Assembly (NCBI GenBank): GCA_002315335.1
Contig: DCGW01000028.1
Location: forward strand, 36,616 to 58,744
DNA length: 22,129 nt
Source of the DNA: Firmicutes bacterium UBA1768
Lineage (GTDB): Bacteria; Bacillota; Clostridia; Peptostreptococcales; Anaerovoracaceae
Direction of reading: 5' to 3'
The notes below the pieces were generated by a model that saw only the letters and a program-made list of their open reading frames with translations, did no database searches and was not told the origin of the DNA. Positions 1-6,263 of this stretch are shown one piece after another. Both the position numbers and the translations under genes were made by a program. The first letter of the stretch is position 1, and each line of letters begins with the position of its first letter.

Positions 1-86
1 ACAAACTGGTTAGACCCCGTCAGTGCATTGAAGAGAGTAGTTTTTCCGCAATTTGGGTTTCCTGCTATTGCAATTGTGAGTCCCAT
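1..86 (-). CDS. feoB: FeoB ferrous iron transporter, N-terminal fragment
   Basis: Only the first 28 or so codons lie in the window; the gene runs off the left edge. The translation opens with a short beta strand followed by the G1/Walker A loop GNPNCGKTT and then LFNALTGSNQ, which is the typical start of the FeoB G domain. FeoB is the inner-membrane Fe(II) permease with a cytoplasmic GTPase domain. The ATG is at 84-86, only 4 bases after the feoA stop at 91-93, so the two are co-transcribed and probably translationally coupled. The G-loop and the neighbouring feoA make the call safe despite the short length. Nothing can be said of the membrane part. Confidence 0.93.
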   Translation of the reverse strand, partial: MGLTIAIAGNPNCGKTTLFNALTGSNQF

Positions 87-90
87 AGTG

Positions 91-330
91 CTATCTCCTT
101 CCCTGAACAGGCTCCACTTCTATTCTGTCTGCGTCCTCCTTGCGAAGGCTCAGCTCATATCCTCTGAGGTTAAGCTCCATTGGATCGCCTAACGGTGCGA
201 CCTTTCTTACGTATATTTCTACGCCCTTGGTTATTCCCATGTCCATTATTCTTCTGCGCAGAGCACCCTCACCGTTTATTTTGGTTACTTTTGCACTGTG
301 TCCTACTTTAATATCCTTTAACGTTGACAT
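91..330 (-). CDS. feoA: FeoA family protein
   Basis: This is a 79-residue SH3-like protein of the FeoA family, a small cytoplasmic partner of the FeoB iron permease. The sequence has the expected order: STLKDIKVG, then VTKINGEGALRRRIMDMGI, then a run ending LNLRGYELSLRKEDADRIEV, which is the usual FeoA core. I chose the ATG at 328-330 because GGGAGA sits 6 bases upstream. An in-frame ATG 12 codons earlier would add a non-conserved tail and has no good SD. feoB follows after 4 bases. The promoter at 420-447 and the operator-like repeats at 374-410 imply iron-dependent control by a DtxR/IdeR-type repressor; that last point is inference. Confidence 0.92.
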   Translation of the reverse strand: MSTLKDIKVGHSAKVTKINGEGALRRRIMDMGITKGVEIYVRKVAPLGDPMELNLRGYELSLRKEDADRIEVEPVQGRR

Positions 331-373
331 TATTTCTCCCGATACTATCTCTGAAAATATACACAAAACAATT

Positions 374-410
374 GGTTAGCCTTAGACAACCCAAGTTAGC
401 CTAAGCTAAC
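374..410. promoter_or_regulatory. Candidate DtxR/IdeR-type iron box pair upstream of feoA
   Basis: A perfect inverted repeat GTTAGC-CTAA-GCTAAC lies at 395-410. A second, less symmetric copy, GTTAGCCTTAG, starts 20 bp away at 375. The half-site TTAGCCTAA / GCTAAC is close to the DtxR-family consensus (TTAGGTTAGNCTAACCTAA). On the minus strand the pair begins about 10 bp after the -10 box, so a bound repressor would cover the start of the transcript. The outer flanks also repeat (CACAAAACAATT at 362-373 and 411-422). The regulator itself is not in the window. Confidence 0.65.
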
Positions 411-419
411 CACAAAACA

Positions 420-447
420 ATTATAACATTTAATCCATAGTTGTCAA
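420..447 (-). promoter_or_regulatory. Promoter of feoAB
   Basis: Reading the minus strand, TTGACA (442-447) and TATAAT (420-425) are both perfect sigma-A hexamers separated by 16 bp. The feoA start is about 90 bp downstream. The operator-like repeats lie between the promoter and the gene. Confidence 0.85.
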
Positions 448-462
448 GTAGGAATTAAAACT

Positions 463-494
463 GGCCCGGCAGAATTGAAACAGGCCCGGCAGAA
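463..494. repeat. Short direct repeat GGCCCGGCAGAA x2
   Basis: The 12-mer GGCCCGGCAGAA occurs at 463-474 and again at 483-494, a 20-bp period. The GC-rich units stand out against the AT-rich spacer. The second unit also forms one arm of the terminator-like hairpin at 481-503. Confidence 0.6.
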
Positions 495-503
495 CCGAGC
501 CTG
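481..503 (-). terminator. Terminator-like hairpin after the ArsB/NhaD gene
   Basis: On the minus strand CAGGCTCGG and CCGGGCCTG form a 9-bp stem with one G-U pair and a 5-base loop, followed by TTTCAATT. It sits 26 bases after the stop of the transporter gene. The T-run is short, so termination may be weak. Confidence 0.5.
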
Positions 504-528
504 AAGCATTTGATATTTGAAATAAGCG

Positions 529-1794
529 CTATGCGTATCTAAGAATAAGATAAACCATACATATTGCCACCGAAATCAGCATGATTGGGAAACCTACCTT
601 AAAGTACTGTGCAAAGGTTATTGGGTGTCCCTCTCTTGCACTTATTCCCGAAAGCACTACGTTAGCCGACGCACCGATGAGAGTACCGTTACCACCAATG
701 CAGGCACCAAGTGACAGCGCCCACCAGAGCGGCATGATTTCCACTCCCATAGCTCCGAGAGAAGATATGAGAGGAATCATGGTAGCTACAAACGGAATAT
801 TATCTAAGAAGGACGACATAATTGCCGAAACCCAAAGAATTACTATTATTGTCAGGAGCATATTACCGGCAGTGAAGTCGACGATTGCGTTTGCCAAAAG
901 GTCGATAAGGCCGGTTTCCTTGAGCCCTCCAACTATTACGAAGAGGCCAATAAAGAATACTATTGTAGGCCACTCAACGGAGGCAACAATTTCGTCTATG
1001 TTCTGTCTGCCGATTATCATCATTATTGTTGCACAGGCAAGTGCGATAAATGCTGAAGGCAGGCCAATAACACTCTGGAATACAAAGGCCACAACAAGGA
1101 CGCAAATCATTACCACGCTCTTAATCATAAGCTTCCTGTCATGAATTGCCGTTTTTTCGTCCATCTCCATTATTTCCTTCATATGCTCCGCTCCCGGCAG
1201 CTTTCTGCCGTAGATCATATAAAAGATAAAGATAACTGCTCCCAAGACCATTAAAACAGGCGGGCCAACATTAAGAATAAAGTCCATAAACGAAAGGTCT
1301 GCCGCACTGCCTATCATGATGTTAGGAGGGTCACCGATGAGGGTTGCAGTACCGCCGATGTTTGATGCCATAATCTGCGTCATTACGAACGGAACCGGGT
1401 TAATTCTCATTGCACGCGTAATCGCGTATGTCATTGGTCCTATGAGAAGAACTGTTGTTACGTTATCCAAAAATGCGGATAGAGCAGCTGTTATCAGCAC
1501 AAACACTACCATTACTATCCAAGGATTACCTTTGGCAAGCTTAGCCGCAAGAATAGCGGTGTATTCAAACAGCCCCGACTTTCTTACTACGCCCACAAAG
1601 AGCATCATTCCTACAAGAATGCAGATGGTTTCTGCGTCAATATAGTGCATTCCGCTTTCGATGGTAAGTATTCCAGTAAGCACCATTGCAAGCGAACCCG
1701 CTATAGCAGCCGATACTCTGTGGATTTTTTCAGTCATTATTAATATCATTGTCGCCGCAAATATTGTGAGTGCAACAATCTGAGAAGTATCCAT
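529..1794 (-). CDS. ArsB/NhaD-family ion transporter (SLC13-type permease)
   Basis: This is a 421-residue integral membrane protein with about 10-12 hydrophobic segments spread over its whole length. It resembles the ArsB/NhaD branch of the ion transporter superfamily: two related halves with the re-entrant motifs ALSAFLDNVTTVLL (about residues 105-118) and AIMSSFLDNIPFVA (about 320-333), each followed by a Gly-rich segment (NIGGTATLIGDPPN; ACIGGNGTLIGASAN). Family members move arsenite, Na+/H+ or organic anions, and the substrate cannot be told from sequence. GAAAGGCGAG precedes the ATG. No arsR or arsA is nearby, so an arsenic role has no support from context. The gene appears to be monocistronic. 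Confidence 0.88.
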   Translation of the reverse strand: MDTSQIVALTIFAATMILIMTEKIHRVSAAIAGSLAMVLTGILTIESGMHYIDAETICILVGMMLFVGVVRKSGLFEYTAILAAKLAKGNPWIVMVVFVLITAALSAFLDNVTTVLLIGPMTYAITRAMRINPVPFVMTQIMASNIGGTATLIGDPPNIMIGSAADLSFMDFILNVGPPVLMVLGAVIFIFYMIYGRKLPGAEHMKEIMEMDEKTAIHDRKLMIKSVVMICVLVVAFVFQSVIGLPSAFIALACATIMMIIGRQNIDEIVASVEWPTIVFFIGLFVIVGGLKETGLIDLLANAIVDFTAGNMLLTIIVILWVSAIMSSFLDNIPFVATMIPLISSLGAMGVEIMPLWWALSLGACIGGNGTLIGASANVVLSGISAREGHPITFAQYFKVGFPIMLISVAICMVYLILRYA

Positions 1795-1880
1795 ATCTCG
1801 CCTTTCTATTTTACGGTACCCTTAAAAACTCAAAAAACAGCAAAGTTGTTTTGGGCACTTTTTTTGAATTCATAAATAGA

Positions 1881-1909
1881 ATTATAGTTTCTTTTCCCAC
1901 ATTTTTCAG
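1881..1909 (-). promoter_or_regulatory. Possible promoter of the ArsB/NhaD-type gene
   Basis: On the minus strand TATAAT (1881-1886) is preceded at 17 bp by CTGAAA (1904-1909), a 4/6 match to the -35 consensus. It lies about 87 bp before the start codon. The perfect -10 box is the main evidence. Confidence 0.4.
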
Positions 1910-1939
1910 TATAAATTTTTCTTTATAGAAAACATCTTC

Positions 1940-1968
1940 TTGACTATCGAATTATTCAGGCGTATAAT
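1940..1968 (+). promoter_or_regulatory. Near-consensus plus-strand promoter with no gene behind it
   Basis: TTGACT (1940-1945), 17 bp, TATAAT (1963-1968). It faces the 3' end of brnA. No start codon with an SD follows. The predicted transcript would open with the inverted repeat at 1983-2038 and then run antisense into brnA. The promoter match is strong, but use is unproven. Confidence 0.5.
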
Positions 1969-1982
1969 TATAAAATTTTACA

Positions 1983-2038
1983 CTTCAAAAGGGAGCGGAT
2001 AATAAATAGTCACTATTCCACCCTCTTTTGTTTTGAAG
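1983..2038. repeat. 56-bp imperfect inverted repeat between arsB-like gene and brnA
   Basis: The outer arms CTTCAAAA (1983-1990) and TTTTGAAG (2031-2038) match perfectly. Inside is a smaller perfect palindrome AATAGT-C-ACTATT (2005-2017), with GGG and CCC tracts between. It could be the folded start of a small RNA made from the promoter at 1940-1968, an end of the brnTA transcript, or a relic of a mobile-element end. There is no T-run on either side to favour a terminator. Confidence 0.5.
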
Positions 2039-2084
2039 AATGTCAGGTTTTATATATGCCGTATGTTTTCTATCAGATGTCATT

Positions 2085-2294
2085 TCACTTCCAAGTGATT
2101 TCAGGCTGACGTTTATTTAACATGCAATCTCTAAGGTAAAGGTTTATCAGCGTTTGATATGGTATACCCACATTTTCAGATTGATCTTTAAAGAAGCTGA
2201 TAATATTCTCATCGAGATTAATTGTCACCTGTTTTTTAATAAGCTTTGCATAAGGATTCTTTTTTGCATTTGAAAAATCATATTCGTCACGCAT
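2085..2294 (-). CDS. brnA: BrnA-type antitoxin
   Basis: This is a 69-residue protein whose second half, KKQVTINLDENIISFFKDQS followed by IPYQTLINLYLRDC, is a ribbon-helix-helix fold: one beta strand (VTINLDE) and two helices with the IPYQT turn. The BrnA/CopG-like family antitoxin neutralises BrnT and represses its own operon. It lies 9 bases after the toxin gene, in the toxin-first order typical of brnTA. The SD GAGGAG overlaps the toxin stop codon, so translation is coupled. The C-terminal ITWK is short but ordinary for the family. A small hairpin, TCACTT-CC-AAGTGA, spans the stop codon at 2085-2098. Confidence 0.88.
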   Translation of the reverse strand: MRDEYDFSNAKKNPYAKLIKKQVTINLDENIISFFKDQSENVGIPYQTLINLYLRDCMLNKRQPEITWK

Positions 2295-2303
2295 TTTATC
2301 TCC

Positions 2304-2585
2304 TCACTTTCTATAAAATTTGCTTTCGCTTTTAGTTGCTTTTCTTGCAGAAATAATCCGAATCACCGTCTCTGAAGCGCGATAGCAATGACATACAACC
2401 AGAAGGTTTGTTTTTTTACTTAGTCCAAGAATTAGAAATCGTTCCTCATCTTCCGAATGATCCGGGTCATCTCTGACCAATGCTCTTTCATCAAAAAACA
2501 CAGATTTTGCTTCATCAAATGATATCCCATGTTTTTTTATGTTTATATGATTCTTTTTTTCATCCCATTCAAAATACATTTGCAT
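2304..2585 (-). CDS. brnT: BrnT-type ribonuclease toxin
   Basis: This is a 93-residue protein of the BrnT (PF04365) family, the RNase toxin of a type II toxin-antitoxin system with a RelE-like fold. The conserved family order is present: FEWDEKKNHINIKKHGISFDEA near the N-terminus, then DPDHSEDEERFLILGLS, and IRIISARKATKSE at the C-terminus, where the Arg and Lys residues belong to the RNase core. Two in-frame ATGs, at codons 1 and 3, share the SD AAGGGG; spacing slightly favours the third codon (MYFEW). It heads the operon from the promoter at 2604-2632. Nothing suggests it is inactivated. Confidence 0.9.
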   Translation of the reverse strand: MQMYFEWDEKKNHINIKKHGISFDEAKSVFFDERALVRDDPDHSEDEERFLILGLSKKTNLLVVCHCYRASETVIRIISARKATKSESKFYRK

Positions 2586-2595
2586 ACCACCCCTT

Positions 2596-2614
2596 ATAAT
2601 TATAATATAATTAT
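2596..2614. promoter_or_regulatory. Palindrome over the brnTA -10 box (candidate BrnA operator)
   Basis: ATAATTATA-A-TATAATTAT is a perfect 9-bp inverted repeat around one central base. It overlaps the -10 hexamer at 2604-2609. BrnA proteins are known autorepressors, so this is the natural operator candidate. AT-rich sequence makes chance palindromes more likely, which lowers confidence. Confidence 0.5.
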
Positions 2615-2632
2615 TTAATATTTATATGTCAA
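2604..2632 (-). promoter_or_regulatory. Promoter of brnTA
   Basis: On the minus strand TTGACA (2627-2632), 17 bp, TATATT (2604-2609). A TATAAT also overlaps at 2599-2604 but with 22-bp spacing. The brnT start is 19 bp beyond the -10 box. Confidence 0.75.
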
Positions 2633-2646
2633 GCCCCTCAATATAC

Positions 2647-2693
2647 AAAAAATGAACAGACACTACGACATAATAATTGCCGAAATGTCTGTT
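2647..2693 (-). terminator. Terminator of the GHL10 gene (GACAGACA repeat copy A)
   Basis: On the minus strand AACAGACA and TGTCTGTT (2655-2693) pair over 8 bp and are followed by CATTTTTT. It lies 26 bases after the stop codon at 2719. The stem is built from the same octamer as the two repeats upstream of the gene at 4369-4406 and 4546-4583. Confidence 0.6.
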
Positions 2694-2718
2694 TCTCGCT
2701 AAATCAAGGAATAATCCC

Positions 2719-4248
2719 TTATTTCAAAATGCTGACCTTCCTCTGATATTTGTTCCACTGAACCTCACAGTTTATCGATTCGGATAGTGCTCTGAGAGGA
2801 ATCATGGTTCTGTCACCTATTATGCAAGGCGCAACATCTGAAGTGTATCTGATACCATTTGAAGTAAACACTTTAGAATCAATCTTCATCCAGACAACGT
2901 TGGTGCCCTGAGTTGCAGTAACCTCTCGTTTGCTTTCGTCCCACTGAACCTCATAGCCTAAAACCTCAAAGATTTTTCTCATAGGGACAAGAGTTCTGTC
3001 ATCCTTTATCAAAGGATTCTGGTCCGCAAATTCCACCTTTATCCCATTGAGCTCAACGGTGATATTCGGATGGTATTGCGTTCCGATTATTAGCTTCAGG
3101 TTCTCAACGCTGTTCAGCTGATTATATCTGAAATGTATTTCCCCCGAAACCCCTTCTTTCTCGTTGTTATACTGCATCTGCTTTTCTATTTCGGCGCCGT
3201 TATACCAACATGAGTCGGCTGAAACGCCGCAGCATTTGTAATCGGCTAAGCCCGGATATAGTTTTACCCCGGTTCCTCTTACAACATTTGCCCACCAATC
3301 GACAACTGTTTTATAGTCTGCGGCTGTATTTCCAAACTCCCAGTAAATCTGAGGAGCTATGTAGTCTACATAACCGCTTTTTACCCATTTATATGAGTCT
3401 GCAAATACGGTAGTATAGGTTTCTCTGCCTACGGTTTTACTTCCCAGAGAGTCGCTTGAGCTGTTTTTCCATATTCCGCCAGGACTTACACCAAATACAG
3501 CGTCACTTTTGATAGAATGAACCTTGTTGTACATCTGCTCAACTAAGGAATTCACATTATCCCTTCTCCAATCGCCGATATTGGAAAACCTTCCCATATT
3601 ATAGGTGTTGTAGGTGTCGGTATCGGGAAAATCTGTACCAGGATAGAAGAAATCATCAATCTGCAGCCCGTCCACATCATAATTTGTCATTATTTCATCG
3701 ACAATGCTTAAGATATATGCGTCAGTTTCCGGTAGTCCCGGATTATAATAATAATTTCCGTCGGTATGCAATACTGTCATTCTCGGATTAAGCTTTGCGG
3801 GACTGGTTTCCGCAACCTTATCGTAAGTGAACGAAGCGGTGGTAACTCTGTATGGGTTAATCCATGCATGAATGCTGATGGACTTCTCGTGGCACTTTTG
3901 CACCCAGTATTGAAGCGGGTCAAAATCGTTGTCAGGCGCAGTACCCTGCGAGCCCGTAAGAAAAGCGCTCCAAGGTAAAATGCTCGATTTGTATAATGCA
4001 TCTCCGCAAGGAACGACCTGCAAGATTATTGTATTAAAGCCCAGTTCACAGCAGTTATTGATTATTTCATCGGTTTCACGCATCAGTTTTTCGGAATCTG
4101 TTGTTGGAGAAGCCGGAAAATCCAGACTGAAGGCGGTGCTTATCCAGACGCCTCTCATTTCGTCAGTGTTGTTGTCGCTGCTTCCTAATGCGGTTAAAGG
4201 GAGAGCCGCCGCAAGTATAATTATCAGTAAAACTATTAATTTCTTCAT
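2719..4248 (-). CDS. Secreted GHL10-family glycoside-hydrolase-like protein with stalk domain
   Basis: The product is a 509-residue exported protein. Residues 1-22 are a signal peptide (MKK, then a hydrophobic run). Residues 30-390 match glycosyl-hydrolase-like 10 (PF02638, DUF187): MRGVWISTAFSLDFP at 31-45, LQVVPCGDALYKSSILPWS at 76-94 and DGLQIDDFFYPG at 193-204, whose acidic residues sit where the barrel's putative catalytic acids lie. Residues 396-509 are two copies of a copper-amine-oxidase N-terminal-like stalk unit (TLVPMRKIFEVLG; TMIPLRALSESI), a wall or matrix anchoring domain in Clostridia. The substrate is unknown; a peptidoglycan or envelope glycan is likely. The start at 4246-4248 was chosen for GAGGAG 7 bases upstream and the clean signal peptide. 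The gene stands alone. Confidence 0.9.
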   Translation of the reverse strand: MKKLIVLLIIILAAALPLTALGSSDNNTDEMRGVWISTAFSLDFPASPTTDSEKLMRETDEIINNCCELGFNTIILQVVPCGDALYKSSILPWSAFLTGSQGTAPDNDFDPLQYWVQKCHEKSISIHAWINPYRVTTASFTYDKVAETSPAKLNPRMTVLHTDGNYYYNPGLPETDAYILSIVDEIMTNYDVDGLQIDDFFYPGTDFPDTDTYNTYNMGRFSNIGDWRRDNVNSLVEQMYNKVHSIKSDAVFGVSPGGIWKNSSSDSLGSKTVGRETYTTVFADSYKWVKSGYVDYIAPQIYWEFGNTAADYKTVVDWWANVVRGTGVKLYPGLADYKCCGVSADSCWYNGAEIEKQMQYNNEKEGVSGEIHFRYNQLNSVENLKLIIGTQYHPNITVELNGIKVEFADQNPLIKDDRTLVPMRKIFEVLGYEVQWDESKREVTATQGTNVVWMKIDSKVFTSNGIRYTSDVAPCIIGDRTMIPLRALSESINCEVQWNKYQRKVSILK

Positions 4249-4291
4249 GTGTTTCTCCTCTGAATTAGAAAAAATATTTGATACAACAGAC

Positions 4292-4320
4292 ATCATACCA
4301 CATTAATCTGCTGATTTCAT
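4292..4320 (-). promoter_or_regulatory. Probable promoter of the GHL10 gene
   Basis: On the minus strand TATGAT (4292-4297) is preceded by TGG, giving an extended -10 (TGnTATGAT). ATGAAA (4315-4320) lies 17 bp upstream as a 4/6 match to the -35 box. The start codon is 44 bp downstream. Confidence 0.5.
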
Positions 4321-4368
4321 GGATGTAATAAAATATTCACAGGAAGAAAAAAGTTTGTTTTAGTAAAT

Positions 4369-4406
4369 GACAGACATTTTTGAGAAAATAAGCCAAAGTG
4401 TCTGTC
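4369..4406. repeat. GACAGACA palindromic repeat, copy B
   Basis: GACAGACA (4369-4376) and TGTCTGTC (4399-4406) are perfect inverted arms. With one G-U pair the stem extends 4 bp further. The left arm plus TTTTTG is identical over 14 bases to copy C at 4546. Both copies lie between the divergent promoters at 4292-4320 and 4621-4649. Confidence 0.75.
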
Positions 4407-4545
4407 TAAAAGTGACAATACCTGTGACTTTTGCTTGAAATCGATGCAAAACGCCGCTCTATGCAGGAAAAAACAGGTTTAATTGGAAATTTTTGTAAGA
4501 AAATCTCCTCAAAAAAGTACTATTTTTTTAAAATGGAGTAAACCA

Positions 4546-4583
4546 GACAGACATTTTTGCCATATAGTAGTAAAATGTCTGTC
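4546..4583. repeat. GACAGACA palindromic repeat, copy C
   Basis: GACAGACATTTT (4546-4557) and AAAATGTCTGTC (4572-4583) form a perfect 12-bp inverted repeat with a 14-base loop. Its total length of 38 bp equals copy B. The 162 bp between copies B and C hold AT-rich DNA with no gene. From B's left end to C's right end is 215 bp with 12-bp inverted ends (one G-T change in some pairings), so the block could also be one small mobile element. Confidence 0.8.
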
Positions 4584-4620
4584 ATTTTGAATTACAAAAC
4601 TTTTTATACATTGCAAATTG

Positions 4621-4649
4621 TTGACTGACACACATATTAGTAGTATAAT
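4621..4649 (+). promoter_or_regulatory. Promoter of the metal-exporter-like gene
   Basis: TTGACT (4621-4626), 17 bp, TATAAT (4644-4649). The ATG is 35 bp beyond the -10. The palindrome TTATTT-G-AAATAA at 4668-4680 fills most of the short leader and ends 3 bases before the ATG. Confidence 0.8.
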
Positions 4650-4683
4650 TATGCGGCTAATTATAAGTTATTTGAAATAATTA

Positions 4684-5553
4684 ATGGTATATCAAATGTT
4701 AGACGCGATTCTTGAGGCCTTTCTCGATACTCTCAAGCTTGTCCCTTTCCTGTTTCTTACATATTTGTTTATGGAATATGTTGAACACAAGTCAAGCGCC
4801 AAGGTAGAAAGAGCCATAGAAAAATCCGGAAAGTTTGGCCCTGTAATCGGCGCTGTTTTGGGATTGATTCCTCAGTGCGGCTTTTCAAGCGTGGCAGCCA
4901 ACCTCTTTTCCGGGAGAATAATTACAATAGGAACCCTGGTGGCTATATTTATGGCAACCTCGGACGAAATGCTTCCGATAATGATTGCTTCCGCAGCACC
5001 GGCCTCAGCAATAGCAAAAATCCTCGGGTTCAAGTTTGCTGCAGGTATGATAGTGGGCTTTATTGCGGACTTCCTCATAAAGCCAAAGCACTACGAAAGC
5101 CACAGCGGTCACATTCACTCACTATGCGAGCACGACCACTGCCACTGTGAGGACGGCAAAATCTTCACCTCTGCTCTTTGGCACACCCTGCAAATCACCC
5201 TCATTATCCTGATAATTTCAATTATCTGCGAGGTGATGATAGACTTAGCCGGGTTTGACAGAATAAGCAACACGGTTTTCGGGCTTCCGTTTGTTGGGGA
5301 ATTCATTGCAGCCCTCATCGGCCTCATTCCTAACTGCGGCTCCTCCGTAATGCTGACCAACTTCTACTTAGACGGTCTGATGCCGGCAGGACCAATGATG
5401 TCGGGACTCCTGATGAACGCGGGCATCGGTCTGATTGTCCTCTTCAAAATGAACCACAGCCTCAGGCAAAACCTTAAGATTACGGGAGGCATCTTCGTAG
5501 TTTCGGTATTGCTCGGCCTTGGAGTTTCACTTCTCGGAATAAGCTTTATATAA
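4684..5553 (+). CDS. Putative manganese/arsenite exporter (ArsP_2-like permease)
   Basis: This is a 289-residue membrane protein with about 8-10 segments in two homologous halves. Each half contains a matching motif: GLIPQCGFSS (61-69) and GLIPNCGSSV (213-222), both with a Pro-x-Cys-Gly turn. That is the pattern of the family annotated as putative manganese transporter or arsenic efflux protein (PF11449). A cytoplasmic or external loop at 136-155 is packed with ligands: H136, H140, H143, H145, C148, H150, H152, C153, H154 and C155, strongly suggesting binding of a soft or transition metal. Neither the ATG at 4684 nor the one at 4696 has a recognisable SD, which is unusual in this window. It is monocistronic between its own promoter and a strong terminator. 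Metal identity and transport direction are inferred. Confidence 0.8.
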   Translation: MVYQMLDAILEAFLDTLKLVPFLFLTYLFMEYVEHKSSAKVERAIEKSGKFGPVIGAVLGLIPQCGFSSVAANLFSGRIITIGTLVAIFMATSDEMLPIMIASAAPASAIAKILGFKFAAGMIVGFIADFLIKPKHYESHSGHIHSLCEHDHCHCEDGKIFTSALWHTLQITLIILIISIICEVMIDLAGFDRISNTVFGLPFVGEFIAALIGLIPNCGSSVMLTNFYLDGLMPAGPMMSGLLMNAGIGLIVLFKMNHSLRQNLKITGGIFVVSVLLGLGVSLLGISFI

Positions 5554-5581
5554 AAAAAGACCACACCGATGTGGTCTTTTT
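5554..5581. terminator. Strong bidirectional terminator
   Basis: AAAAAGACCACA and TGTGGTCTTTTT form a perfect 12-bp stem with the loop CCGA. The A- and T-tracts make it a terminator in both directions. It serves the plus-strand exporter gene (stop at 5551-5553) and the minus-strand gene ending at 5597. Confidence 0.93.
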
Positions 5582-5596
5582 GTATTGTTTCTCAAA

Positions 5597-6169
5597 CTAT
5601 TTTGTTCCTCTTGCAGCCTTATCCTTATACTTAGCATAAATCATGAAGAGCATTGTAAGTCCTAATGCAAGTGTGGTAAATCCTATGAGAGCTTCGTTTG
5701 GAGTTCCTGCAGCAGTACTGACGATAATACCCTTAACAAAGTCTACTATTGACAGTATTGCGATTATCAGTCCCATGCTGATAGTCTTCTTTGCACCAAG
5801 ATCCTTTTTCAGTAATACTATCAGCAGGAATATGAGCAGGGCAATATCAAACACAAATATCAGCGCAAGAATCTTTGCAGAAAATACTGTTGAAGTTGCA
5901 ATGCAAAGGCTGATTATATTTACCGCTTCTGCAATAGTGAAGGCTGCCACGAAGTATTTGAAATACTTAGCCGCGTCCTTCTTGCAGCCTCTTAGAATAT
6001 AGAACAGTGCTGCAAACAGCGCTAAAAAGTTAAAGGCTGATGCAACAATTCCCACGATACTTTCAGGAATCATAATGGTGTATGCACAAACAGCAAAAGA
6101 AACAAGAATTAAAAGCAAGCTAATAGCTGCATAAGCGGTGCTGAGCTCAGCACTTTTGTTTTCGTTCAT
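5597..6169 (-). CDS. Unrecognised six-helix membrane protein
   Basis: This is a 190-residue hydrophobic protein I do not recognise. Six likely membrane helices can be seen, at about residues 12-32, 37-57, 68-92, 97-121, 128-148 and 160-181. Short basic loops (RGCKKDAAKYFKY; KKDLGAKK; KYKDKAARGTK) suggest the positive side is cytoplasmic, with a charged C-terminal tail inside. There are no catalytic or metal motifs. AAGGAG lies 10 bases upstream of the ATG. A good promoter at 6204-6232 and the shared terminator at 5554-5581 make it a single-gene unit. It is real by codon pattern and signals; function is unknown. Confidence 0.8.
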   Translation of the reverse strand: MNENKSAELSTAYAAISLLLILVSFAVCAYTIMIPESIVGIVASAFNFLALFAALFYILRGCKKDAAKYFKYFVAAFTIAEAVNIISLCIATSTVFSAKILALIFVFDIALLIFLLIVLLKKDLGAKKTISMGLIIAILSIVDFVKGIIVSTAAGTPNEALIGFTTLALGLTMLFMIYAKYKDKAARGTK

Positions 6170-6203
6170 TTCAAAACATCTCCTTATTCAAAATACGCTT
6201 TAT

Positions 6204-6232
6204 ATTATAACAACTATTTTCCCTTGGTTCAA
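6204..6232 (-). promoter_or_regulatory. Promoter of the six-helix membrane protein gene
   Basis: On the minus strand TTGAAC (6227-6232), 17 bp, TATAAT (6204-6209). The start codon is 34 bp downstream. It sits in the gap after the ybaK stop, so the membrane gene need not depend on read-through. Confidence 0.75.
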
Positions 6233-6263
6233 GACCGGAAAGAAAACTCAGAACAAATTTCGC

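Noticed and set aside
91..366. A longer FeoA starting at 364-366
   Set aside because: The extra 12 residues are not conserved and the ATG at 328-330 has a good SD.
529..1794. An arsenic-resistance operon
   Set aside because: The ArsB/NhaD-like gene stands alone with no arsR, arsC or arsA in the window, so the substrate is left open.
4650..4683. A manganese (yybP-ykoY) or other riboswitch before the metal-exporter gene
   Set aside because: The leader after the promoter is only about 30 bases, too short for a known riboswitch, and shows just one small palindrome.
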